Positions 24,851-35,800 of a stretch of 64,000 nt of DNA are shown piece by piece (positions within the stretch are counted from its first letter, which is position 1; each line of letters begins with the position of its first letter). Source of the DNA: Thelonectria olida (taxonomy: Eukaryota; Ascomycota; Sordariomycetes; Hypocreales; Nectriaceae); assembly GCA_020736575.1 (NCBI GenBank), contig JAGPYM010000012.1:806001-870000 (forward strand), given 5' to 3'. The notes under the pieces were generated by a model. That model was not told the origin of the DNA. It saw only the letters and a list, made by a program, of their open reading frames with translations, and did no database searches. A program made the translations under genes and the position numbers.

Positions 24851-26035
24851 GGTTGCTGAGGATGGGAGATTGCAAAGCTGACAAGCTTGTCGCACCAATT
24901 GAAGAGCTCTCGTCCGTAAATTGCAGGTGAAAGAAGAAGAAAGAAAATTGACAAAAGGGAGATTGCAATGCGACACAGCAGGCGGCTGAAGGCGGGAAGA
25001 AAATGGAAAAGGAAAGCTTCGTGTCACATTGCATTCATTCCTCCCTCCCTGAACAACCCCCGCACGCGACACAACAATGCCACATCCGGTAGGTAGCCGT
25101 GGTGGCTCCCTCCAATAATGAACTACCCGGTTCCCGTGCGGGTGTCAAATACGTAGCTCTGGCTGTAACGCTCTGTAAATGCCCAGCAACAGGGCATCCA
25201 TGGATGGAAATCATTTCCATTCCGCAACGGCGCAGACTTCCTCTTGGGCTTAGTTAGCGGGATGCTGCGGGCCCGCCTATCGCTGGAACATCCGGGGAAG
25301 TGGGGGAGGATGGCTCGAGAATGAGATTCTCTCGGCAGTTGGTGGAGGATGTGGCGGTGCCTGATCCAGCCACAGCGTCTCGCTACGCCGTTTGTCTGAA
25401 TTGTGGTTGATATTGTACCTGCAATGCTATACCACAGGAACTCTTTACTACCCAGGTATCTCAATAATAATACTTCGTACAAGTAGTGCATCCTAGCCAA
25501 CACTTTGCTCCTGCAACAGCTGCTAATAACAACCCTCTCTTCTCATATGGCGGCCTCAGGCATCAATACTGAGGATGTACAGTGAGAAACCCGATTTAAA
25601 CCTACGAGGCACTGTGCACTGCACCCAGCTCCTTCATGTTGCTATTGTAAGAACTATGGGAAGACGTGATCCTTATTGAAGCTCTTGCTATATACAAAAA
25701 ACTACTACATAATCAGTCAAAACGGGCGACTCCATTGACTATTTACCCATGGACCACCTACAGAAGGTCGTCCCCTAACCGCCCAAAAACCGCTGTCGTA
25801 GAAGGTTCGCCATCGTCTTGGGCTCTATAGATCACGTGCGCACAGCCCCGTGCGTCACCAGAACTTGGAGGTTGCTGGGCAAACCTTTGCGAGGCTCCTT
25901 CTGATATGTATTTCGCCAACTTTCTCAACTAATCCACGCCGTCCAAGTCGCCCCCCAACAACCACGACCGAGCTTGCATTTGAGAGCTTTGATTTATCGG
26001 TTTGGCCGCCGCCTGTGTCTCAAGACCGCGTCAAC
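24851..26035. other. Divergent promoter region
   Basis: About 1.2 kb between the start codons of the 565-residue gene (minus) and SYF2 (plus), so it carries both promoters. A T/C-rich stretch lies on the minus strand at about 24930-25000 near the minus-strand start. No gene is seen. Confidence 0.55.
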
Positions 26036-26944
26036 ATGTCTCCACCCGCAAAGAAACGACGAACCACCAGAAGCTCCGCCAAGGCTGAAGTCGAAGCTGA
26101 AGTCGAAGTCGAAGTTGAAGTTGAAGTTGAAGTTGAAGCCGAGCAGAAGAGCCCCGAGACACAACCCCCTCCCAGCGAAACGAAGCCAGACTCCGACCCC
26201 GCGGCAAAAACTATGGATCGAATGGCTCGCTTCAAAGCACTGCAAGCCAGAGCTAAGTCATCCTCGGAAAAGAACCTGAAGGAAGCGACCCTGGAATCCC
26301 AAAGACTCGCCACAGACCCCGGTCAACTCACAGCCCTCCATCGAAAACACGCCATCGCATCACAAAAGCTGCTTAAAGCAGACGTGGAAGAGGCCGGAGA
26401 GGACTTTGAGCGCAAGCGAGCCTGGGATTGGACCATCGATGAGAGCGAGAAGTGGGACAAGCGCATGAAGAAAAAGGAGGCTCATCGCGACAACAACGCA
26501 TTCTCGGATTACACGCAAGAAAGCAACAAGGTGTACAAGCGCCAGCTTCGCAATATCAATCCCGACATGGAACGGTACGAAAAGGACAAGATGGCTGCGA
26601 TCGAAAAGGCAGCTGCGTCTGGTGGCCTGGACATCGTCGAGACGGAGGATGGCGAGCTCATTGCCGTCGATAAGGATGGCTCCTTCTACTCTACTGCCGA
26701 CTCAACGACCTTTGCGCAAAATCGACCCGACAAGTCCTCGGTGGATCGACTTGTTGAGGATTTGAAGAGGGCTGAGGAACAGAGGTTGAAGAAGAGGCGA
26801 GAAAGAATAGCCAAGAATGGCGACGACGGGGATGTAACGTACATCAACGAGAAGAACAAGCAGTTTAACCAGAAGCTGGCGCGGTTCTACAACAAGTACA
26901 CGGCAGAGATCCGAGACAGCTTCGAACGAGGCACGATGATATAA
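26036..26944 (+). CDS. SYF2: Pre-mRNA-splicing factor SYF2
   Basis: Single exon, 302 residues. After a basic and acidic low-complexity N-terminus (PAKKRRTTRSS, then alternating Glu-Val), the protein shows the SYF2 core: MARFKALQARAKSS, AWDWTIDESEKWDKRMKKKE, DYTQESNKVYKRQLRNINPDMERYEKDK, and the C-terminal TYINEKNKQFNQKLARFYNKYTAEIRDSFERGT pattern (read in segments). SYF2 belongs to the NineTeen/Prp19-associated complex of the activated spliceosome in the nucleus. The ATG at 26036 is chosen because it begins the usual MSPPAKKRR-type start; the frame is open upstream from 25850 without conserved sequence. The Glu-Val run is encoded by a GAAGTY hexamer array (26092-26138) and its length may vary between strains. 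Confidence 0.96.
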   Translation: MSPPAKKRRTTRSSAKAEVEAEVEVEVEVEVEVEAEQKSPETQPPPSETKPDSDPAAKTMDRMARFKALQARAKSSSEKNLKEATLESQRLATDPGQLTALHRKHAIASQKLLKADVEEAGEDFERKRAWDWTIDESEKWDKRMKKKEAHRDNNAFSDYTQESNKVYKRQLRNINPDMERYEKDKMAAIEKAAASGGLDIVETEDGELIAVDKDGSFYSTADSTTFAQNRPDKSSVDRLVEDLKRAEEQRLKKRRERIAKNGDDGDVTYINEKNKQFNQKLARFYNKYTAEIRDSFERGTMI

Positions 26945-27034
26945 TGCAGGGTGCTGGCATAGATTTTTTCAGTCCTTTCAGAGGGGTATTACAGTTTCAG
27001 CGTTATTGTACAGTAAAATCAGATCAAGATACTT

Positions 27035-27959
27035 TTACAACATGGTCTTCCTCCACGATTTGGTGGCCAATTCTTCAATATCCGCAGGTTCAATGACTCC
27101 TGATACTGTCTCATCGCCAAAGGCTTCCACAACGGCTTCAGCGACAGTGTCGGCCTTGAGTGGTTGGATGCCAGCAGCACCCATGAATTTCTTAAAGTAA
27201 TGGCCAGTGAGATCGTTAGCCATGGTGCCCAGACCGACCATGGCGGCCAGCGGCACGGTAATCTTGCGCGAGCTGTCAAACAAGAAAGGCGGCCGGATGT
27301 AGATGCCTCGCAGCTCGGGGAAGCTGTTCGCAATGGTGCTCTCAGCCTGCCGCTTCGTGGTGATGTATCGCGCCGGAAGCACTGGCGCTCCGCCAGCAGC
27401 TGAAATGTAGCAGAAGGACCCGACCTTGGCGGCGACAGCGTGTTTGGCCAGGGTGATGGCGCTGTCCCGGTTCATGATCTCGTACGAGAACTGGTCTTTG
27501 GGGTTGGGCGGCTTGATGTCTTCGCCCTCTTTGGCCTCCAAGGGTCTGACGCCGCGGTCGCGCTCCGAGGCAAAGGCCTTGGCCAGGCCGGAAAAGGGCG
27601 ACTCCTTGCCGGAGACTACGCCCTTGTAGTCGGCTTCGAGGAGGATGCCCATGCTGTGGACGACAAAGTCGGCGCCGTTGAGCTTCGGGGCGTAGGTGGT
27701 GGGACGAAGGATGTCGCCGCGTTCCCAGTTGACCTTGCTGGCCCAAGCAGGCGCAGTTGGAGAGGCAGTGACAGAGTCCCACCGGGGCTCACCGGAACGG
27801 CTGTTACGAGTGAGTGAGCTTAGATGGGCGTTGGCGTTACGAGGGAGTAAGTTACCTGATGGATGTCACATCCCAACCTCTAGCTACGGCGAATTGGCAA
27901 ATCCTAGAGCCCAGGAAGCCAGAGCCTCCGCAGACGACGAGTTTCTTCGTCGTAGACAT
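27035..27959 (-). CDS. Atypical short-chain dehydrogenase, COQ11/NDUFA9-like
   Basis: Exons 27959-27856 and 27800-27035 (55 bp intron) give 289 residues. The N-terminus has the NAD(P)-binding Rossmann motif LVVCGGSGFLGS (Gly11, Gly14, Gly17), followed by RSGEPRWD, a GDILRP acidic turn, SMGILLE, and YISAAGG with ITTKRQAE in place of a classical YxxxK site. This fits the extended, atypical SDR group that includes yeast Coq11 and complex I subunit NDUFA9, associated with mitochondrial coenzyme Q or quinone handling. The catalytic function is uncertain in this group. The 3' end lies 90 bp from the SYF2 stop codon and the start is divergent from YAF9. Confidence 0.88.
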
Positions 27960-28400
27960 GGCTGGTTCGTGGTTGTTGCAAGTGGTGCGATTTCAAGGCG
28001 AGAGCGGAGGAAGACGGAAGCTGAGCTCAAGCACAATGAGTGGCTCTTCAATGGCCGAATGGTGTTAGGGTGGTTATGGATTAAAAAGAAGAACCATTGA
28101 ACGAGTGAGAGCTCTGGGTTGCGAATTGAGAATTGGACTCAAGACAAGACCCCGTTATCGTCAATGAGGGTCCGCAAGCCACGGATGGGAACTCATGAAA
28201 TCATCATTTTCCCCGAGGCTGAAGCTCTGTGACGCCAAAGCTCCCTGACTGGTGTCGATCCACAGCCCACATGTATAGTGGAGCATGCGGTCTGCGCCAT
28301 CATTGGCCAGTTGGATCGCGTCCCTCACAAGGCTGAATGGAAATCCAAATCATCTTCTCCAAAACTTCATTACGTCGTTAACGCAAATCCCTAATTCATA
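27960..28400. promoter_or_regulatory. Shared divergent promoter, COQ11-like / YAF9
   Basis: 441 bp separate the two start codons, with genes pointing away from each other, so this interval must contain both core promoters. No canonical TATA element stands out. A run of short open frames is not convincing as coding. Confidence 0.6.
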
Positions 28401-29283
28401 ATGGCGCCCCAGAATCAGCTCGGAAAGCGCGTCAAGCTCACGCAGATTCGAAGGCCCTTTATTGTTGGAAGCACCGCTCTCCCTTTTTCCGACAAGAACC
28501 CTCGTCCCGCTGGCATCCCCGACAACCACACCCACTCATGGCAGGTCTTCGTCAAGGGCCTCGACGACACCGACATCACATACTGGCTTCGCCGCGTCCA
28601 GTTCAAGCTCCACGAATCGATTCCTAATTATGTTCGAAGTTCGTCCCCGCCTGTTCCGCCGTGGAAGACGCCTCGCGCATGCTAATCTTGTTTGAATCTC
28701 AGTGGTCGAAGGCGAACCCGGCAAGCCCTTCACAGTCAACGAAACCGGATGGGGCGAATTCGACATCACCATCAAGCTCTACTACGTCAACGACTCGGGC
28801 GAGAAACCCCAGACTCTGTACCACTACCTCCGCCTGCACCCCTACGGCCGCAACGAGGAGGAGAAAGCAGCCATGATCGCTGCCAACGGCGAGATTCGCG
28901 CCTGGAGTTACGAGGAGCAGCTCTTCAACGAGCCCTACGAAGTCTTCTACAACCTCCTCACCGCGGGTGCCGTGCCCAAAGGCTGGAAGCCCCCAGGCGG
29001 CGGGAAGGGCAAGGGTAAGAACCGCGCGCCGCCGCCGCTGCCGCCCGTCGACAGCACAAACGATGTCTGGGAGCACTCAGCCATGATTCCCGCGCACAAC
29101 CGGCCCGGCCAGCCCTTCAGCCTAGAGACGGAGGCGGCCGAGATTAAGAAGCTGGCCGACGCCCAGGCCCAGACCGAGGAGATGTCTAAGAAGATCCTTG
29201 CCGACCTCAAGGCCAAGGAGGAACTGCTCGCGTCGCTCAAGGCCGAGAATGCTGCTGCCGCCGCTGCTGCGAAGCCCGCTTAG
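28401..29283 (+). CDS. YAF9: YEATS-domain protein YAF9 (NuA4/SWR1 subunit)
   Basis: Exons 28401-28638 and 28703-29283 (64 bp intron) give 272 residues. The YEATS domain spans about residues 10-170: KRVKLTQIRRPFIVGS, HTHSWQVFVKG, WLRRVQFKLHESIPNYVR, then GWGEFDITIKLYYV and YHYLRLHPYG. The HTHSW and GWGEF motifs line the acyl-lysine pocket in this family. A Gly/Lys/Pro linker leads to a C-terminal coiled coil rich in Lys/Glu/Ala (about residues 220-265). The protein is shared by the NuA4 acetyltransferase and SWR1 chromatin remodelling complexes in the nucleus. The intron splits codon M80 of the YVRMVEG joint. Confidence 0.96.
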
Positions 29284-30753
29284 GGCGCGGATGCTAGACG
29301 CAGTAGGCGCAAGGGCAGGATTAACCTGGTGACGGGTTTAAAAAATCAAAAGGTTCCCGACAACGGAGTGAATTAGGGCTGATGCCAACACCCTTCGTGG
29401 GCCGTTTCATCAGACGAATCCGTGTAGGATGAGCCGGCCGGGCTCAGTGAGACTCGGCCACAGTCATGTTTCGGACACTTATGACGAATCCCATCTTGCA
29501 GGAGCATCAGCAGCAAAAACCCCAAGGCTCAGCGGGGCGCGCGTCGTTGGGATGAGATGAAAAATTCGCACCCGCCTCGCCTCACGCTTCAAAATCAAGC
29601 TCATGTCAATGGGACTTTACCAACTTGCTCCATGAGGACGCAGGGATTAACTGCATGATGACGCTGTACTTGATACTTGCCTAGAATACGAACATTCTGG
29701 CATCATCAAGTACCGTGCGACCGCAATACGAATGGGCGCTAGGCGCTACACGAGCGGAAGACGATCTCCACGCCAGACATGTGCGGGCAGGGTGATCGGC
29801 GGATACTGTATTAGTATTATTATTATTATTAGGAAAGGAATGCCGTGGATTCGTAGATGGTGTTCTCACTAGAATAAACTAGATGTGAGTGTTATGGCTC
29901 AATCTAATAATAAGTCTGGTTGGTTGATCGTCTACGGCATGTTTTCAACACTGCCTCCATATGAACTCCTAACTGCGCACTATAAATGGAACTATAAATG
30001 GATTGAGAAATTCTCCGCGGCATCACATAACACGCGACGCGTCATCCAGTTCACAGGCAGCGTTTCCATCCAAGTCATCCTCGGGTCCTTGAACAGTTAT
30101 CAAGGAAACGAGAAATAGGCACGGAGACAGGCGCGAAATGCATATTCAAGTGATGTGAATTGGAGTGGTCTCTGCTATGCGCACGCACGCTCCGCGGGAG
30201 AGACTCATGGCCTTCCATCCCGCCATACCCGTCCTTTCTTAACCGTTCCATGTATCCCAAAGCTTCCAAAACTCGCAAGTTCCTACACGTAATCCGCACA
30301 GTTCACTGCCGAAGTCGTGTTCAACCACCAACACCTATACCAGATACCCGATCCCCATTGACTCGTGGTCCAAAAGCAGGCGGCCAACCCACTTGTAACC
30401 ACCAACCGATACCTATCAACAAAGGAAAATAAAACAACCCAGTGCGATGGCTGCCTGTGCCATGCCGCACAACGCTGACTTTTCATCATCGGCGTCAAAC
30501 GAACGTAAGAGATGCAATGTAAAACCACAATGACTGGCGGGTCATGTAACACCCCTTCCGCTTCCGGCCCACCATTTTGTTCTTCAGTTAACCCCCCGAC
30601 AAACGCCATGAAATCATATGCATTAGAATAGAGGGCCGGGACGTGCCACAAGCCTTTTCCTCTCTAAACCCCGCGCCAAAAAAGAGAAATGACAGTGAAC
30701 AATAAATGAGTGTGGTGGTGTAACTTGTGTACGGTGTTGGACGTTTGTCCAAC
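29284..30753. other. Intergenic, tail-to-tail
   Basis: About 1.47 kb between the YAF9 stop codon and the stop codon of minus-strand MDM34. It contains an ATT microsatellite around 29809-29831. No gene-like frame is seen. Confidence 0.55.
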
Positions 30754-32847
30754 TCATCGAGTAGCGGCTTCATAGGCTGGGGGAGGGGCTTCTTCCCGTT
30801 CGTCCCAGTTGCCTTGTTGCCGGTGTTTTTCATCGTAAACGCGCTTTGCAATCTCGCCGGCCATCTTCATGATCCATGCCTGCTCAAGGATGACGGAAGA
30901 AGTGTCAGAGGTAGCACTCTGGCTCTCGAGAGCAGCAAGTCTTTCCTTGCTTAGACGGAAGCCGTCGGTCGCGGCAGCGGAAATATGGCCTGTTGCCAAC
31001 GGCTCAGCAAGCGTCGAGTTCCTCAGAGGAGAAGAGTTTTCATGAACAGGGTTGTGGAGATCAGCCATCAAGGGAGGACGGAGGCTGTCTTCCCTAGACC
31101 TGAAGCGAACCTTGTTCGGTGTAGGTGCCTCAGCAATGACGGAGCCTTCTTCAGATTCCTCAGGGATAGCGTGAGAGACAAGAGGCTCAGACATGGGCAC
31201 GTCAAGTGAAGCAGTTTCCGAGGTCTCACTCATAGTATCAGGCGTAGCAGCCTCAGACTTGCTGCCCCTGAGATTAACAACTCGTGTCTTCTTTTTGCGG
31301 CCAGGACGAGATCCATGACGAGATCGACCATTGGCGCCAAGTGATAGACCAGTGGTGGCCGAGTTCATGCTGACGAGTGAAGGTCGAGAAGGGAGATGGC
31401 CGTGAGCGGTGCTGCCAGAGTCGGAGAAGGTGTAAGTGGTGGTAGAGCCGGCAACGAATGAGTTTGTCTTGGACAGGCTAGGAGTTCCGGCAGAGGGTGT
31501 GGGATTCTCGGATTTATCTCCATACCCAGTCCAGGCACGGAAGACGACATCCCGAATGCCGGGGGTGAAGAGGGACAGTGTGCGATGTGAGTCTGTTAGA
31601 GCAGCGAGGCGTAATAGGTTCTTCTGAGCGAACAGCGATTGAACTTCACCGCCTCCGTTCAAGGTGAGTTCAGAAATGGCATTGGGGTCGAGAAGGTTGC
31701 CACTAGCATCGACTGGATCCAGTGGAGGGCTGGCCAGAGGGTCGACGCCCGCCTCGTCCTCGGTCTCTTCGGGGGTTTCAGTACCCTTGTTGGCTTGATC
31801 CGGACACCACAGCTGAAGCGATAGTCTGTGGATGATAGCCGGCAGCTCATCCATCATCAGGTTGCGCAGTTGCTGCTCAATAGTCCGCTGCAAGTAGTCC
31901 CGAACAAACTGGATGGAATCAAAGGTCGAAGAGACCTTGAGGGATTCAAGTGGGTCATTGCGAAATACTAGGGTCAGGCCCTTTTGCTTGGAGAAGACAA
32001 GGATGATGAATGCCGATAGCTTGATCTCGGACAGTGTGATTGATAGAGGAATCGTCAGCCCTGATGCAGCAGCTAGGGGCTGTGGAGATGTGAATGAAGG
32101 CTTGGAGTAGAGGTAAGTGTTCAAGGGATTGGCCTGGAATATCTTATTAGTCCTGCTATAGGCCAGAGGTTGCATGAATTCAGATGTGCGCTAGAGTGAA
32201 CACAAACGCGCTGCTTGTGAAACTAGAACACAAGCGCGCATTGCAATCAAACATGAGGGATCAAAACAATGCGATGAGTCAATGGGAGATGGAGGGGGAT
32301 TTCATGATATTGAACGATGGAGGGGTTTGGCGAAAACAAGGTGTCGGAGATAGCAATGATGCCGAGTTTGATAGGGCTCGGCTGCACCCAAACAGCTTGT
32401 CTGAGTATCGAAAAAGAGAGAGTCAATTGCCGACTGCAATAAGCAGATTGATGATCATATCTCAAAGCATTGGATTGATGTTGTGGGATGGAAGCGCGAT
32501 TCCGGACCTTGCCGGAGATTCGCGAGCGAGGCGCGGGAGCAAGATGACGCAAAAAAGGCGAGAAAAAAGCACCAACATACTTGAACTCTGGTCTTCAAGG
32601 TCAAGAAGGCATCGCCGGTGTAGCTCATCTTGAAAATGCCTCGGAATCTATCCTCCGCTAGATCGCCAATTTCTAGGATCTCCAGGTCGGGGGGCACGGT
32701 GCCAAGGTTGAACTCGCTGACGAGGATATCATCGACGATGATGGGCGGCTTTGGGGATTTGTTTAGAGCCTTCGTCAAGAGGTCGCGCGCCCGCGAATAA
32801 AAGTCCTCATCCGCCGTCAAGGGCGACCAGTTGAAGTTGAAGGCCAT
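30754..32847 (-). CDS. MDM34: ERMES subunit MDM34 (mitochondrial distribution and morphology protein 34)
   Basis: Exons 32847-32581 and 32133-30754 give 548 residues. The N-terminal SMP lipid-transfer domain is clear: [70 protein letters not shown], then [14 protein letters not shown] and the [15 protein letters not shown] segment up to about residue 200. MDM34 sits in the outer mitochondrial membrane part of the ER-mitochondria encounter structure and helps phospholipid exchange. The long C-terminal half is Ser/Thr/Glu-rich with a basic patch ([18 protein letters not shown]) and ends in [14 protein letters not shown] is a PY motif of the type used for Rsp5 binding. The intron is 447 bp, much longer than others here, with a CTAAT branch site 17 bp before the acceptor. 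Confidence 0.95.
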
Positions 32848-35800
32848 GTTGAAATGGCTTTTACCTTCTCACCACCATGGAGGAAGCAAGTAGGCGCCGC
32901 AGTCGGCAGCGAGGGGTCGCGAGAAAAGATCGAGGTCAATAAGCGCGTTGGTGCAGCTTTGAATTGAGGCTAGATTCGGTGGCAACGGGGTGAACAGCGA
33001 TTCGGCAGGTTCGGAGAGAAGATATAAGGTTCGTCGGAGTCGTGTTCGAGGGATAAGGACGTCGACTGAATGACGTTTCAGGTGTTGAAGTTGAATGTTT
33101 GTGATGGAGGAGAAAGGAATGGAGAATAATGGGATTTCCCAGGAGGCCGGATCGTGGAGATGACGCTACAGTTCTTGCCGGAGCAATGAGCCGCCTAGCT
33201 ATTGGGGGAGGAGGGCACTAAAGTGGAGAGCTTTCGGGACTGGGGGAAGAGCAGGTGCGTTGCAGGAACAATTTTTTTTCGCGCAGGGTTCCCTCTGGAC
33301 CGTCTAAGACCGGGCGGTCAGTGCGGAGGCGCTTTGTGGGCGCTTTGGTGACGATGTGTGGCTGCGATAGGTTTTCAAGAACCCACAGGACAACACGTCT
33401 AGGCTGGGGAATGCTTGACCGCTTCCAGGGCGAAGGGAGAGATTGCCAAAATAGAAAGAAATGTGATGATATGAGAATAAGATCAATGCTTTGGGGCAAA
33501 ATTCCAGTTGATCAGTGTTGTGATGTGAGCAAGTGACTGATTGTTGGTAAAGGAAGCGTGATCTGGTGATTCCCGGAGTTTTACGGCTTGACGGACGGAG
33601 GAGGGACCTAGGTTAGGTTCACAGGGCAGACGGCGACAAGCTCAAACAGTGGAGGAACTGCCAACACTGCCACTGGACCGAGCTTGCGGGAGGGCGGTGA
33701 CGACGTGGGTAAGGTTACGGTGAGGGACACGCCGAACGGTAGCGTAACAGCGAAGCCAATTAGCAAGGCCCTGAATGGGCGGTATGTTGGAAACGCTGGC
33801 TCGGGGACACGGGATCTGAGGTGGTCCGGCACACTTGGCGTTTTGTTTCTTGCCACTTAGAAAACTTGAAGCCGCGTGCAGGGCTCACCGGCGGGCTTCT
33901 TCTGCACGGGATGCCGAAGATGGGAGATGCCGTTAGACAAACTGAGAGAGGGGGAAATGCCCGCACAGACAAGGTCCGGGAACCGAGGTCGAGGCCGAGG
34001 CCGACGGGAGGCTGGGACGGATGGACGTCTGTAACTGTGAGGCCCACGGAGACGGGACGTAAAGAGGGAGACAGCCGGGCCGGGCCAAGTCGCGTGACCG
34101 CAGTTGAAGAAAAAGATCGAGATGCGTGAGGAAGAAGCAACAGAATCTGGTTGTTGATGTGTCGTGCGCGAATCAATCGCCGCGTGATTGTTCACGAGCC
34201 ACCTTGATGCAATGCCGGTGCGGGAAGGAAGCAGTGACTTGCGATGGCAATGCGTCAATGCAATGCGATGTGTGTGTGCACAGAATCAAGGAACAGCCTA
34301 TACGATAAATAATTAAGCATGGAATCAATTTAATTAATCAATCGGCAGAGATGGATCGCGCGACAATGCGGCCCTACGACCATTATTGTATCCTCGTCTC
34401 TCCGCGTTTTCCCTTGCCCTGCTGGTCCCTTGATGCAAAAAAACTCGGGAATCCTTCAATTGTCGAATCAGCGCTTCACTTTTGATATTGCGAGCACCGT
34501 CACAGTGGTGTGATGTGAGTTGAGAGCCAGCATCGTGGAACGACGTGTGCAGCAAGTGGTTCGATGTTCATCCAGTCTTTTCTGGGGTCGCTAAAATCAG
34601 CCTGCCCGAAAGAGAAGCAGAGGTCTTCTTCCTGCAGCCATTTTGGGAGAATTGGGAGAGGCAGGAAAACACCTGTTCGTGAGAACACGGGCCAGCGGCT
34701 CGAGACGGAGACGCCCGGTCCTCCGTTCGATTGATCGAAGGATCGAATGGATGGCCTGCTTTTTGGTTTGTGCCAAATGGATGTTACAGAATTAATCATC
34801 AGCGCATGCAGGTAGTCTGTAACATAAAACGAACCGCTAGCCCTTCCATTGCTTCGCCTAGGTAACTAACGCGCACCGCGCCACCACCCACGCAATCCCC
34901 AATGACTTTGACTCCCCGAGATGATCCAGTCGCTGATAAGCAATGAGGGGAAGCTTCATGTCGAGGTGGGATGGGATGGGGGTTTCTCCGGAAACAGTCC
35001 GGAATACTGGACTAACTAACTGAACAGTCGAAGCGAAAAACTAGAAATACGCTTCTCAGGGTATAGTCAACGGTCGACATGTGGGAGGAGCAGAGGGCGA
35101 ATCATCGTCGTCGTGGGTTCGTGAAGGAGGTGCTGGCGTGCCATCGGGCTAACCTCACCTCCATCAACATGGCCTCGTGATGCGCCATGATCAATCTCAC
35201 AGGCGGGCCAAGCAAGCTCCCGCCATGCCCTCGATTTCTGTTCGCACGTTGCCTGCGGCATGGCTAGCCCGTTTTGCTGTCCAATTATCCGTCGTCTTTT
35301 CTCTTGCCCATCGCACACACCCTCCCTCGATCCTGATCATGTAAGGCACCGTTTCGGTGTTGTGCCACAGGGAGAGTCTCTGAGACTCGAAATACGGGTT
35401 TGGTGTAACGACAGTCGACTCTGAACCTGTCGAATATAGATGGAAAGAAGGTAGAATTCGCATAACAGCACCTCGTTTCCTCATGTTGCACAAGGTGTGA
35501 CTCCTCTCCTCCCAGTAGGAAGTCAGAGTAAGCTAATCTCCGACCGTACACTCTTGCTCATGCAGTGATACAGTGCATCCCACTCCCCAGACGGACCAGG
35601 CAACTTTGTGAGTTGTTGGCGTCTATCGCCAACATGTTGGGTGAACCAACCAACCAAACTCGGAACTCCTTGGATACTGTAACACTTTATTAGTGCAATA
35701 AACGCTGCATACATATTTCAAAGGGCCTAGTCATGCAGCCACAATGAACAGCGAGCACGTTCCAACATGCAGCTCTCTGCCCAACGTTTGAGGCTTATGA

